A stretch of 64,000 nucleotides of DNA from Pseudocercospora fijiensis CIRAD86 (GCF_000340215.1 NW_006921532.1:11073764-11137763), one strand, 5' to 3'; positions 32,603 to 45,100 are shown, counted from the stretch's first letter. Notes: a model not told the origin generated them from the letters alone. Translations and numbers: made by a program.

Positions 32603-35600
32603 ATGGATTCTAATTCGGATACTACTCGGGATCGAGTACAAAAACAATGTTCGAGGTGTAAAACACAACGACCTCTAAGCGATTTTAATCGAGAGGGTAG
32701 GCAGTCCTATAAGACCTGTCTTACATGTCGCGAGAAACAGGCACGCAAAAGGCGGCTACAAAGGCGTTCGCGTAGCCCTACTATTAACGTAGAAGCCCCT
32801 AATATTTATCGGAGAGGTCGGGACGAAACCTCTATTGAAAGGGAGCAAAGACGGGCTATCGCGAGAGAGGACCGCGCAAATCGGGCGTTACGATCTACTA
32901 GGGCTCCCTTACTTGCCCGCGATATAAATTCATTTACCTGTAGCGGCTGTAATATACCTCGGCCCTATAGAGAATGTCGGGTAGTTAATTCTACCCTCTG
33001 CTCGTATTGTTCGAATCCCGGTATTTCGGATATTACTACTGAGCTAAAGTAGTGCGAAACGGGTAGCCACTTTACTACCCGATCGGAATTTCAGGCCGGT
33101 AGTCTCGAATATAGTTACTGCCGGCAACACGGTATCTTTCCCTCTACGATTCCTAGCTCTAGTAGGGCTTCCGAGTCGTCGAGGTCTCGAATGAATAGGC
33201 GTTCTCTTAATCGAATTCGCGAGGCAGCCCAGGCTACTCGCGAACTAGATGAGGGTAATCTTAGCCTTAAAAACGCCGAAACACTAGAACAACGTCGTAC
33301 TCGACCGGCTCTATCTAATACCGACTTCGACCGGTGTATACGATTTAGCCGATAGGGAGATACTATATCTTAGATACGGTGTCAAATATGCCCCCGCCGC
33401 TGGTTAGATCTTAAGCTAGATCCTACTACCGGCGCTTGTAGCTCTTGTTTAAAGGCTATTAAGTCGAACCCCCCTCGAATTCCCCCATTCTCTAGGGCAA
33501 ATAATATGGACCCGGGCGAGCTACCGGTAGATTTGCCTAAGCTTAGCGATATAGAACAGCTCCTAATCGCTAGGGTCCATACTGCCGTTAACGTACTTAC
33601 GGTCCGGGGCCAGCAGTATAAGTACCGCGGACATGTCGCTTATTTCCTTCGCGATATAGTCTCTGTTTATAACAAACTGCCGCGACTACCTAATAAGGTA
33701 GATATACTATTACTTAGGCCTCGGAACCTAAATACTAATGAGATTGCGTCCTTTAATCGCGAATTCCGCGTTCGTAGGCAGGCTATTAAGTTGTGGTTAG
33801 AGTATTTAAAGGATAATCATCCCGGATATTCTGATATCGAAATAGACCCTACGCTATTGTCTCAGCTTCCGCAAGATAATAGCGTATTAGGTCAAATTCA
33901 AACCGAGTTAGTAGAGTCCGATGAAACTACTACTAGCGATCGGCTACAATATTTAGATACTACCGGCGAGGACGAGGAATTTCCTATTGAAACCGCCGCT
34001 GTCCCGCAATTAGGGCAAACCCGGGATCCTAATCAAACCCTACTAGATGACCTACGGTCTGTAGAGAGTATAGCAGGGGGGGATAATCCCGAGGTTAGCC
34101 GGGTAGGCCCCTAGAATCCGACCGAAGTTAGCCGGGGACCCCCCGGGACGAGTCTACATCGATTAGCCCAGCCTCGCAGTCTACCCCACTTAACGTGGCC
34201 CCATTTACAGGCGCGACCTATCGACGAGTGGGATACTAATAGTAGCCTTCTATCACTTGCCTTTCCGTACCTATATCCTACAGGGCAGGGCGATTTTTAT
34301 AGCCCTCGCGAAAGGACAGTTGGTTTTAAGGACTATATTCAAGCCCTACTATACTATTACGACGGTCGATTTGGTTCCCATACTAGCTGGCGGTATACGG
34401 TATTTAATATCTATTACCGAAGCTTAACTCGTAGCCAGTCTACGTACCTTGCCCGTAGTCTCGAAGTTGCTAATAGCCTTACAAAGGAGCAACTACGGGA
34501 GGCCTTACTAAACCCGGAGTCCCCGGATTCTAAGTCTATTTTAGACACAATTACAAGGCACGGGCGGTCCCTAATTGGTACGAGGCCGTATATGGGCGCC
34601 CGCCGAATGGAACTAGAAGCGATAGTTCGGTCTCTAGGATGTCCGGCGCTTTTTGGAACCTGTAGTCCCGCCGATCTACAGTGGGACCATTTACTTCGGT
34701 TAAGTCCGTTCTATAACGAATGGAAAACAGGTAGTTCGGCCGATTCTATCCGTCTAGCACGGGAGTTTCTTAAGGACTATCCGCATATCGTAGTAGATCT
34801 ATTTAAGCGTCGGTTAAAGCTCTTGTTTAAGACTGTCCTAGAGCCTAAATTTAGGGTATCTGACTCATGGATTCGGTTTGAGTTTCAAGGGAGAGGTAGT
34901 ATTCACGCGCACTTTTTTCTTTGGATAGACGAGCTACCATCGATTAGTGTTACTACTGACGAGGGGCGTTCGGCACTTGCTACACGTTGGGATAGACATA
35001 TCGTTGCCTTAAATCCGGATACTAGTCGGCAGGGTGCCCCTATTGGCCGTAGTGCTATAAATTCGGATACCTCGGAAATAGAAAACAATCTCGAGTTTCT
35101 CTCGGATCTTGTAAACCGACTTCAGCGGCACTCGTATAACGATTATTGCCTACGCCGTAAGAAGGGACAAGATGCGGCCGATACTACGAAATATTGCCGG
35201 TTTCACTTTCCGCGTACTATCCTAGAGAGGGCCGAGGTTTCTAATCGCTATAACGACAAGTTTGTTACATATATTGCCGAGTGTAACGATCAGAACCTTA
35301 ATCACTTTAATCCCCTTTTAACGATGGCCTGGAGAGCGAATACCGATCTTACTCCGTGTACCGATATTAAGGCAGTACTATAATATATTGTTAAGTACTG
35401 TTCGAAAGCCGAGGTTGCTACAAAGCCCTATTCAGAACTTATACGGGATATCCTGCCCCGTATATCTGATAGGAGGCCCTTAGTCTCGCTTGCCGCTAAG
35501 CTACTTAATAAGCTAGTTTCTGAAAGAGATTGGTCCGCACAAGAGGTTTCGTTTATTCTACTAGGTTATAATTTAGTAGATTGTACGCGGCAGTTCGTTA

Positions 35601-38284
35601 ACCTCGACTGTAGACCGCAGGCAGAGCAACAGGTACCATTTAGGCTAAACGACCTCGGCGAGGGGCACCCCCAGCAGACTGCGCGTAGGACGATCTATAT
35701 AAAGTATAGCGATCGATAGGAAGTATACGCTACTGTTTCGCTCTTCGAGTTCGCGACTAGATTTAATCTAGGCCGGAATCCGCCTACGAGGTTAGCGGAT
35801 AGAAATCCCGACCGGATTCTTCGCTATATCCCGCTATATCCTAGCGATACTAGCGATCCGAAGTACGCGCAGTACTGTCGGTTTAAGGTTGTACTACACG
35901 TCCCTTGGATAGTATATCCAGTACTACCCTTCCGATTCCCAAACTCGCCTATTTCTTATACTACGTAGCCGGCTGCCTACCGGGAATTAGAGCGCCGGGA
36001 GTCGCAGTATCCTACACTTAGGAGGGACTATTACGGCCGTCTAGCCGAGGAGAACGAGGATTTTGAGGACGAGTTCGAGGAGGAATATCCTATTACCGAG
36101 GATGAGGAGGCTATATTTAACGAACTCGGGAACGAGCATCCTAGCGATAATAATCGGATTCGCGAGGAGCTCGAGTTAGGACAGCGGGGTATTGATATTT
36201 CTGCTAACTGGAGTCCCTACTGTAGCCGTTTTAAGGATACTATACCCGAGGTTTACGAACCGCTAGCTCGGAATAACTATTGGCGGCGGTTAAAGGAAAG
36301 TTCGACCTCGAATTTAGATGTCGAATCTCAGGCATCCAACGCCTATCTATCACTAAATCCGGGGCAAGCGGCAGTATATAGTGTCTTTGTTAAGAACTAC
36401 GAACAGTTTGTCCGAGAGTTTCCATTCGGTACCCGCTTAGGGGCGCCCGCCAACTCCGAAGGCGCCCCGCAGCTATTAATTAATCTCGACGGCGAGGCGG
36501 GTACCGGAAAGTCCTATGTAATCGAGCTACTCTCGGCTCGGTTACAGGCTCTTGCGCGGCGTACTGAAGGTAGTACTCGAAGTCCTATTGTTAGACTTGC
36601 CCCTACTGGGGCAGCGGCGTTTAATATCGATGGCTATACTATTCATTCCTTCTTTAATCTACCTATTCAAGTCGATCCTATCTTAGACGAACTTGGAGAC
36701 GAGGCTAGAAAGGTCTGCCGCCGACGGTTAGAAGGAGTGCGTTTTATAGTAATTGACGAGAAATCTATGCTTAGTATTCGTCTACTAGGTTGGATTAATC
36801 AGCGCCTATTCGAGATCTTTCCTGAAACTAAGGCCTCTACCGACTTTTTTGCCGGGTTTAGTATTCTTCTAGCCGGGGACTTCTGTCAGCTTCCGCCCGT
36901 CGCGGCTACCGCTCTCTTTACTACTAAGCGTTTATATAACGCTATAGATATCTCCGGTCGTAATTGCTACCGAGCCTTTAAGTATACGCTACGTTTGTCA
37001 CAGGTTGTCCGGCAATCCGGGCAGGATAAGACTGCCCTACAATTTAAGGATGCCCTACAAGCCGTCCGGGTTAATAAGGTAGAAGATAGGCACTATAATC
37101 TTCTTAGACAGCGTACGTTTACGCCCTTCGGGGAGGCAATACAGAGAGACTTTAAGTCTGCTATCCGGCTTTACTCCTATCGTACTACGGTAGAGCAGTT
37201 TAATCGTACGCAACTCTTAGCTAGCGAATATCCGATACTTCGTATTAGCGCTAAGCACGACTCTATTTCGAGTAGTCGGCTTGACGAGAAAGAGTTTCAA
37301 GGACTCTATTCCGAGCTATACTTAGTTATTGGATGTCCGGTACTTCTATGTCAGAATATCTGGACGGAGATGGGTTTAGTTAATGGTAGCCGCGGCCAAC
37401 TATATAGTATTCTCTGGGACGAGGACGTAGAGAGTCCCCGGGATACTATGCCTCGCTGTCTACTCGTTTATTTTCCCGAGTTTCGTGGGGTTGGACTAAA
37501 CGAGCAGATCGACGCTCGGGGGGGGGCCCGGAAGGGTGCGGTTGTGCCTATCTTTCCCGTACGGAGGGCACGCGGTACTTACGGTACTACGGAGACACAA
37601 TGGCGCGAGCAATTCCCTATAGTAACCTGCTATGCGATTACGATTCATAAGTCGCAAGGTATGACTTTAGATCGGGTTGTCGTAAACCTTAGGGAGAAGC
37701 AAGTATCTCCCGGGGCATTCTACGTAGCCTTATCGAGGGTTAGGGCCTATAAGGACCTCGCTATCGAACAAGACTTTGTAAAGTCGGATATTACTTTTGG
37801 TATCTCCGATATTACGAAAGATAGGGATCTAGATTGGCTAGAACGGACGAAGCAACTCCTATCTGTCGAAATTACTAGCCCTACTACTACGCTACGTAGT
37901 ATACGTACACAAAGTCTAGCCTTTGGTTCGCTAAGGTCTATTCCTTCAGTCTCGACTAGGAAAACACCTTCTACCCTCCGTAAGAGTATCGATCCTTCGC
38001 CGGTTCGGATTCCACCTATCCTCCGGCCGTCTTTAAGGGATACTAGGCAGAGGAGTCCGTTACGGCATGGAACTACGCAGGAGGAATTATGGGGTGGCTC
38101 GGTATCGCCGGATTTATCACCTAGCCCGGCGGATCCTAGCCCTACGTTACTACCGAGGCGAAGAGCGCCTACTATACCCCGTCCGGAGGGGCCCCCGGAG
38201 GAGTACCTAATAGCTGGTGGGATAGGAGGTAGTAGTCCTATACCGGAGTTAGGTTTCGAGGAGGAGGAGTACTTTGTATATTAA
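32603..38284 (+). pseudogene. Helitron Rep/helicase (RepHel), full length, seven TAR stops
   Basis: One frame of 1,894 codons from ATG 32603 to the stop at 38282-38284 has no frameshift. It is broken by TAG at 33050, 33353, 33371, 34112, 35717 and 35966 and TAA at 35381, all obtainable from CAG/CAA by RIP. Order of parts: N-terminal zinc-finger pairs (CSRCKTQRPL, CLTCRE, CSGCNIPRPY, CSYC); a Helitron N-terminal helicase-like region (KLSDIEQLLIARVH, RGQQYKYRGHV); a Rep domain with the HUH motif GRGSIHAHFFLW (His codons 34904 and 34910) and a nearby tyrosine pair in HSYNDYCLRR; then a Pif1-type helicase with Walker A GEAGTGKS (36491-36514), Walker B IDEKSML, LLAGDFCQLPPV and ITIHKSQGMTLD. The family moves by rolling-circle transposition. 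Inactive as it stands, but only lightly damaged. Confidence 0.93.
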
Positions 38285-38476
38285 TCTACTATATATGGTT
38301 TTGTACTTAGGCGGCGCTATATCGGAGTTAGGTTTCGAGGAGGAGGAGTACTTTGTATATTAATCTACTATATATGGTTTTGTGCTTAGGCGGCGCTATA
38401 TCGGAGTTAGGTTTCAACTTTCGAGGAGGAGTACTTTGTATATTAATCTACTATATATAGTTTTGTACTTGGACGG
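38240..38476. repeat. 79-bp tandem repeat, about three copies, starting inside the Helitron 3' codons
   Basis: GGAGTTAGGTTT starts at 38245, 38324 and 38403 (period 79). Each copy carries GAGTACTTTGTATATTAATC and CTACTATATAT-GTTTTGTACTT. The first copy includes the last 13 codons of the Rep/helicase frame. The third is shortened by about 6 bp and gains TCAACTT. Confidence 0.92.
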
Positions 38477-38555
38477 CGTTTATAATAGGCTGTAACTACT
38501 AAGAGGAAATTCTATTATCGAGTTCCTATCTAAGTAACTTAACAAGTTGCTAGAC

Positions 38556-38945
38556 TATTGTACTAACTCGCGCGGCTCTAATTCTATAATTTAAGTAAAC
38601 GTATATATTTCTTTGATTTTCGAATATATCTAGGGTTTATAACGGACTAAGTTGTCCGGTAATAACGGTATAGTTTCTACTAATATTGTCCTAATCTATC
38701 CTAATACTCTTATAATATATTATATACTAGCATTATAAATATATCCCCTTAACTAGTATATTTAATTTCTATATATACGTTTATATTTCCCCTTGCTATA
38801 TATACTATCTTATATATTATATATATATATATAGACTTATAGTATAATTTTTATTAGAATCGTATTAATACTAACACATATACTAACCGAATACTAGACT
38901 CTAAATCCGATAGTCGTCGATTGTAGTTAAAATTTAGGCTTTAAC
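38556..38945. repeat. Degraded copies of the 156-bp satellite downstream of the Helitron frame
   Basis: CTCGCGCGGCTCTAATTCTA (about 38569) matches the hairpin part of the satellite. ATAATTTTTATTAGAATCGT through ACTAACCG and CTAAATCCGATAGTCGTCGA (about 38848-38930) match the rest of the unit in the same orientation. Most differences are transitions. The satellite therefore lies on both sides of the Helitron frame. Confidence 0.6.
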
Positions 38946-39310
38946 GATTGTAATAATAAAATATTGTTCGTAGTTAATCTCCTCTACCTTAGTCTTTTTT
39001 TTTTAAAAAAAAAAAAAGCCAACCAAACACCCTCCGGAAGTACCTATTCCCGACCCGTATAGCTTCAACGTGTGCTATATTATAGCGTAGAATCAGCTAC
39101 ACGGTCGGGGGATTACAGTCCTACTCGGGAATACAGAATGGTAAACACTGTGAGTAGCCGGCCAGCCCCTGCTCCCCCGGAGGGGCCCTCAATAAAGCGT
39201 AGTCTAACGATTGGGCCTCGGGGCGCCCGCATCTACTACCCTCGTTAGTAGTGTATCTGATTGGCTGAACGTCCTCGGGTTTTGCGTGTATATATCTGCC
39301 CATCTATGCC
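38946..39310. other. Right end of the AT-rich block, no gene
   Basis: It contains a T-run directly followed by an A-run (about 38994-39016) and then about 290 bp of more balanced sequence with GC-rich inverted segments (GCTCCCCCGGAGGGGCC near 39170). No coding feature is visible. Confidence 0.45.
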
Positions 39311-39323
39311 AAGAAATCCGGGG

Positions 39324-40396
39324 AAGCTGATATAGCTCAGCTGGTGGACGCTCGCTTTTTTAAGCAACGCCAAGCCGAAAATTTTCGAACGTGGGTGACC
39401 TCTGCGCTGCCACTCTTGGAACGCGCCCGCGGTCCACAACACTTCCTAGTTTTGTCGAGCGTCAATCATGCTTGTTATATGCTGCCTGCCAAAGTCCTGA
39501 GGAAAGCGCTCCCGCATCCTTGCAGTGCTGGAAACCAGGATGATCGAGTGAAAGGAGACACGCGTACCCGTATGAAGATCGACTGGGACATCGATCGAGG
39601 ATTGGTGCTTTGTGGCAAGCTAGAATCTTCGACACCGTGCATATCGCTGGCTCTATCAATCTCGCACACCATCCGGACGCAACTATCGCGAATGCCATGA
39701 TTGAAAGCTAAGACTATTGCACATCAACGAGCGGTGCATTCACCCGGCAGCACATCGCGCTTTGACGCCTTTCAATACCTGTGTCGCGACCTTTCTATCT
39801 GCAGTGACTTCGCACTGCACCGCTCCGAGACGAATGTGTAGTAAGTCGTTGACTGAACTGCAGAGCATGGATACCACAAAGGTAGCAATATACCAGGATC
39901 TTCCGCTTGGACGAATCCCAGGACTGAGATACGACGCAGTCTTCTCGACGACTATGATCTTGGACATTTTGAGAAAGACCACGATCCGCAACACACTTTG
40001 ACTCGAGCTGTGATGCTGCCGGAACTTGCACTGCATGCCATGTTATATCCGGGGCCGGTATGATTATTCATTGGAGCAGAGTGTTGCTCTGTTCAGATCA
40101 TGCCAATGGCTGATAGTGCGGAGTTGTATCCCCGCGGGCTTATTATATAACCGCTGACTAATGCATTCCATGCAGATCTGCCGCGATGGAGCCGCGACCT
40201 GACGATCACAGCCTATGACGACACGTGAACATTAAACAGCACTGCTGGAAGGGAAGGCATTGACCAACGTCGGCATGACAAATACACCACTCTTGCCATC
40301 TGAAGTACATGTATAAATCAAGACTTCCCCCATTTTCGTGAGCGTTCCAGCAAACCCACCCAACCAACACTTTACGGCCTGCTCTACCTCGCTAGC
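39324..40396. other. No gene seen; promoter of the next gene at its right end
   Basis: Short frames only. Right after the inverted repeat, TATAGCTCAGCTGGTGGACG resembles a tRNA A-box region, but no matching 3' half is present. Confidence 0.4.
40312..40318 (+). promoter_or_regulatory. TATA box (TATAAAT) of the Old-Yellow-Enzyme gene
   Basis: TATAAAT lies 79 bp upstream of the ATG at 40397, a usual distance for a short fungal leader. Confidence 0.45.
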
Positions 40397-41815
40397 ATGT
40401 CGACCTCACACCACAACATCAGCGAGAAGCCAGCCTTCACGCCAGACCATCACAAGAACCTCGCATCGCCCGCCGTTCCGTACTTCACACCACTGCAAGA
40501 CCCTCCCGCAGGTACCGCGCTTCTTGTGGACGGCCAGAAAGATGTCCCAAAACTCTTCAGACCTCTCAAGTTGAGAGGCTTGGTATGTGCAAGTCTTTCT
40601 AGTGATCAACTGTCCCTCACACTGACAATCTCTAAGACCCTTCAAAACCGGATTATGCTGAGTCCTCTCTGCCAATACAGTGCTGAGAATGGTCACTTTA
40701 CTATGGTTGGCCACAATGTGCCATAGTTGAACTTCATAAATCTAATGCTCGAACAGTGGCACAAGACGCATATCGGCGGTATTGTCCAGCGAGGTCCAGG
40801 TCTCACTTGCATTGAAGCCACAGCAGTAACTCCACAAGGTCGAATCACACCCGAAGATAGCGGACTGTGGCAAGACAGCCAAATCGCACCTCTCAAAGAG
40901 GTTGTCGACTTCGCACACAGCCAGAACCAGAAGATCATGATCCAGCTCGCTCACGCCGGTCGCAAAGCCAGCACCGTCGCACCATGGCTCAGCTCCGGCG
41001 ACATCGCCGGCGAAGATGTCAACGGCTGGCCAAACGACGTCTACGCACCCAGCGCAATCCCATGGAACGAGAAACACGCAAACCCAAAAGCAATGACCCT
41101 CGAAGACATCACAGCCTTCAAAAAAGCCTTCAACTCCTCCGTAAAACGCGCCCTCGCCGCCGGCTTCGACGCCATAGAAATCCACAACGCCCACGGCTAC
41201 CTCCTCCACCAATTCCTCAGCCCAGTCTCGAACCACCGCACCGACGCCTACGGCGGAACCTGGGAAAACCGCATCCGCCTCACGCTGGAAATCGTCTCCG
41301 AAACCCGCTCCACAATCCCAGACTCCATGCCCTTATTCCTCCGCATAAGCGCCACCGACTGGCTCGAAGAAGAAGAAAATATCCCAGAATCCTGGAAAAT
41401 CGAAGATACACTAAAACTCGCCCCCCTCCTCGCAGAAAAAGGAATCGATCTCCTCGACGTCTCTTCAGGCGGCAACCATCCAAATCAACATCCTCATGTC
41501 CGACCCGCTTACCAAGCTCCTTTCGCTGCAGCAGTAAAGAAAGCAGTCGGGAAGAAAATGGCAGTAGGCACAGTCGGTGCTATCGAGAATGCGAAACTCG
41601 CAAACTCGCTCTTAGAAAATGAGAACGAGAATTTGGATTTGGTGATTGTGGGACGAGGGTTTCAGAAGAATCCGGGGTTGGTTTTCGCTTGGGGGGAAGA
41701 GCTTGGTGTGAATGTGAATATGCCGAATCAGATAAGGTGGGGTTTTGGTGGTAGAGGGAAGGGGGCGGGTGGGAAGCCGGTTACTGAGGTGGAGGAGTTG
41801 ATTGGGAGGCCGTGA
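40397..41815 (+). CDS. NADH:flavin oxidoreductase, Old Yellow Enzyme family
   Basis: Three exons (40397-40582, 40637-40705, 40757-41815) give 437 residues. Landmarks of the FMN-dependent TIM barrel: KLFRPLKLRGLTLQNRIMLSP and CQYSAENGHFTM joined to WHKTHIGG; VEAT-like CIEATAVTPQGRITPEDSG; IQLAHAGRKAS; the active-site block IEIHNAHGYLLHQFLSP and NHRTDAYGG; then FLRISATDWLEEE, DLLDVSSGG and the FMN phosphate site VGTVGAI with VIVGRGFQKNPGLVF. The sequence style is that of bacterial YqjM-like members. These enzymes reduce alpha,beta-unsaturated carbonyls with NAD(P)H. Intron 2 has a less typical GTTGGC donor, but the join is required by the family sequence. Confidence 0.9.
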
Positions 41816-42142
41816 GGTAGATGATGGAGATGATGCATAGAATATAGACATGACATGACACGACACGTATCGATACCATCATCACACCTTTCATCATTCT
41901 CTCTGAGTCAGATTTGGCAGAGAATGACAACAGCAATGAAATAGGAGAGAAATGCGAATGAATTCCGCGAGCTCTTCATCATCTCATGCTCACATCTAGG
42001 TTCTTCAACTCAATCTAGCATCTAGGTGTATATCAAAATGCATCACGTCCATCATCATGCATGCTGTCCATAAGTCGTCACCAAACCTCCTCCCAACGTA
42101 GGTAGGTACAAGAATCAAAGGATTTCATCATTCCGCAAAACC

Positions 42143-45100
42143 TCACAAGTCCTTCTCATTGATGCCGTCAGTCTGACTTGCCAGCTCCTCAGCCAGTTCG
42201 GCACTCTCATTGCTCTTGATGCGCGCAAGCTGGTCCTGCACGTACTTGTTGATTGGATCATCGGGATCCTCGACTGCTGGTGGACCACGGCCTTGGGAAG
42301 CGTCTTCCTTGTAGATGGACCATGAGCGCGAGACCTTGCCGTCTCCATTAGAGAAGACCTCATCGGCTTCGTTCTCGCCGGTGGTGTCGTCGCCGACAGT
42401 GTCTCCGTTGGTGTTAGCACTGAAGTCGCTCCTAGCGCCTATGCTACGGGTTCTGTTCAGGGAGCGCTTGAGGTCGGTGGCTTTTTTGGTCATCGACGCG
42501 CGACGTTGGCGGGTGAAGGTGTCGTCAAAGTAGTGGGCAGCTGCACTGCCAGGCGTGCGTGGAGTCTGTGGCAGTCGGCAGTTCACACTAAACAAGGTCA
42601 GCAATGTAGGACGAGTGCGGAATAAGTGAGCTTACCCAGTGTCTTGGATGATCTTGGCCATGAGACCAGTCCAGCCAGTTTGATGTGTAGCACCAAGACC
42701 GCGACCAGTGTCGCCATCAAAGTACTCGAAGAACCAGAGATAGTCCTTCCAGTGAGGGTCAAAGTCGAGCATGTCGTTTCCATCGTGGATGGCTCGGCGT
42801 CCAGAAGGATCGGCAGCCATCAAATGCTGCAATCGGTGTTGAAGCTCCTCGGCAACATGACCAAGATGCATGTAGTCGCCTGAGCCAGTCGGGCACTCGA
42901 CCTTGAAGGAATTGCCGTAGAACATGTAGAAGCGCAACAACGACTCAATAAGCAGAAAGTTGACAGCCAACCAACACGGACCACGCCAGTTGCTGTTGCC
43001 ACCGAAGAGGCCACTGTCAGAGTCACCAGGGATGTAGCTGACAGAGTAGTTCTGACCGTTGACATCCATCGAGACGGGATGATCCTTGTGGTACTTGGAC
43101 AATGAGCGGATGCCGGTTGGACTCAGGAACTCCTTCTCGTCAAGCATGTACTTCAGAATCGATCGTAGACGGTCCTCGTTGACAAGCGACAGTAGTAGTC
43201 TGTTATCCTTACCACGCTTGGTCATGCTGGCGATATTTCGCGAGACCATCTCATTCTTGTGCTTGATGACCCATTCGAGACGTCTTTTGAAGCCTGGGAA
43301 GCGGTCGATCACTTGAGGCTCAAGTGTCAGAGTAGCGTACATGGGGATGAGACCGACCAGGGAGCGGATTCTCATTTGGTGAGTATATGGACCTCCCCAC
43401 GAAATTGCATCGTAGTAGAAGCCGTCTTCATCGTTCCAGAGAGACTTGGCTTCGGAGCCCTTGCGGTATTGCATCGCGTCGGAGATCAGGATGAAATGCT
43501 CGAAGAACTTGGATGCCATGTCCTCGTATATTCTGCGGTACTTGGCAAGCTCGAGTGCAATGTTGAGCATGCACAAGCAGTAGAATGCCATCCAGCCAGT
43601 GGCGTCGGCTTGCTCGAGAGTGCCTCCAGTAGGCAGTGGATCGGATCTGTTGAACAGACCAATGTTGTCAAGACCGAGGAAACCCCCCTCGAAGATGTTC
43701 TTGCCATTGACGTCCTTGCGGTTGCACCACCAGGTGAAGTTCAGAAGTAGCTTCTGGAAGACACGCTCAAGGAAGTCCAAGTCTTCTCGGCCATACATCT
43801 TTCGCTCGATCTTGAATGATCGGAACAGCGACCAAGCGTGCACGGGAGGGTTGACGTCGCCAAAGTTCCATTCATACGCAGGTAGCTGGCCGTTGGGGTG
43901 CATGTACCATTCTCGAGTGAAGAGGTCAAGCTGCTTCTTCGCAAATTCCGGGTCGATCATAGAGAGCGGAATGCAGTGGAAAGCAGAGTCCCACGCGGCG
44001 AAGAATGGATACTCCCAGGAGTCAGGCATGGAGAGAATATCGTCCAGATGCATGTGCTTCCACTGGGCATTGCGCACTGCCTTTCGCTCTGGTGGGGGAG
44101 GAGGCATGGCCGGATCACCGTTGGCCCACTGGTCCCAGATGAAGTGGTAGTATTGTTTACACCACATCATACCGGCGAAAGCTTGTCGCTGAATGTTGCG
44201 CAAATCGTCGGCCATTGGCATGGGATTGATCTTGAAGTAGAAGTCGTCGGCTTCGGCAAGACGCTGCTCAATGACCTCGTCGAACCTTTCCTCGTCCAGG
44301 TAGCTATCACTGGGCTTGGTGGAAATGCGCATACGGATGACTGCACACTCGCCAGGCGGTACACCATCACCTTGATTGAAAGCGTACCAGGCAGCGCTCT
44401 TGGTTCCAGTCTTCTGAGGATTGACGGCCTTGTCATCGCCATTGATCAAGCGCCTGTGGAAGGCATCCTTCACGTAAGGTGTCTTGTTCTTGGATGCGCC
44501 GTAGAGCGCCTTGTAGTTGGTGTCATTGTCGGTGAAGAGGAACTCGGGTTCGATGTCTTCCTTACGACCGCAGCAATTTGGAGATGGTGAACATTGAAAG
44601 TAATGTTTGCCGAGCTCTCTGTCGTCGATCTCGGCCGACAAGGAGTCCGTTTGCCTGATCGACAAGGAGTCCGTTTGCCTGATGGTAGGCTTGTAATCAT
44701 CGTAGCCCCAAGCCCAGGTGTTGCGGAACCATACATGTGGCAGAATGTGCAGCTTCGCGGGCTCTGGACCGCGGTTGTATGCCGTCACTCGGAAAAGCAG
44801 CTCATCCGGGTTGTCATGCTCTTTCGCGGTCTCAATGAAGATGTCCCAGTACTTGTTGTCTTTGAAAATTCCCGTATCAATCAGGTTGTATTCGCGGTCA
44901 CGCCGATTGCGTCGAGCATTCTCCTTGATGATGTCTTCGTAGGGGAAGGCGCGCTGCGGGTATTTGTAGAGGTATTTCATGTAGGAGTGGGTGGGGGTGT
45001 TGTCGAGATGGAAATGGCATTCCTTGATGCTCTCGCCGTGCACGCCCTGAGGATTCGAAAGACCGAACAAACGTTCCTTGATGTGACCACTGGTGGATAT

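Larger units (their letters stand above)
30545..39323. mobile_element. 8.8-kb RIP-affected block bounded by 13-bp inverted repeats, containing a Helitron
   Basis: CCCCGGATTTCTT at 30545-30557 has its exact reverse complement at 39311-39323, and both lie at or near the points where composition changes between AT-rich and normal. Inside are, in order, a duplicated tRNA 3' half, a tRNA-like gene, eight 156-bp satellite units, the Helitron Rep/helicase frame, a 79-bp tandem repeat and degraded satellite copies. TpA is abundant while CpG persists, as after RIP. No target-site duplication is evident next to the inverted repeats. Helitrons themselves lack terminal inverted repeats, so the block may be a composite or a nested insertion rather than one element. 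Confidence 0.55.

Noticed and set aside
32603..38284. Four separate genes (zinc-finger protein, two hypotheticals, a helicase)
   Set aside because: All four open segments lie in one frame with only TAR stops between them and together match one Helitron protein order.
30545..39323. Starship giant element
   Set aside because: No tyrosine-recombinase captain gene is visible, and the block is short and filled by a Helitron and repeats.
39324..39420. Second tRNA gene at the right edge of the AT-rich block
   Set aside because: An A-box-like TATAGCTCAGCTGG is present, but there is no matching acceptor 3' strand or proper T-arm downstream.
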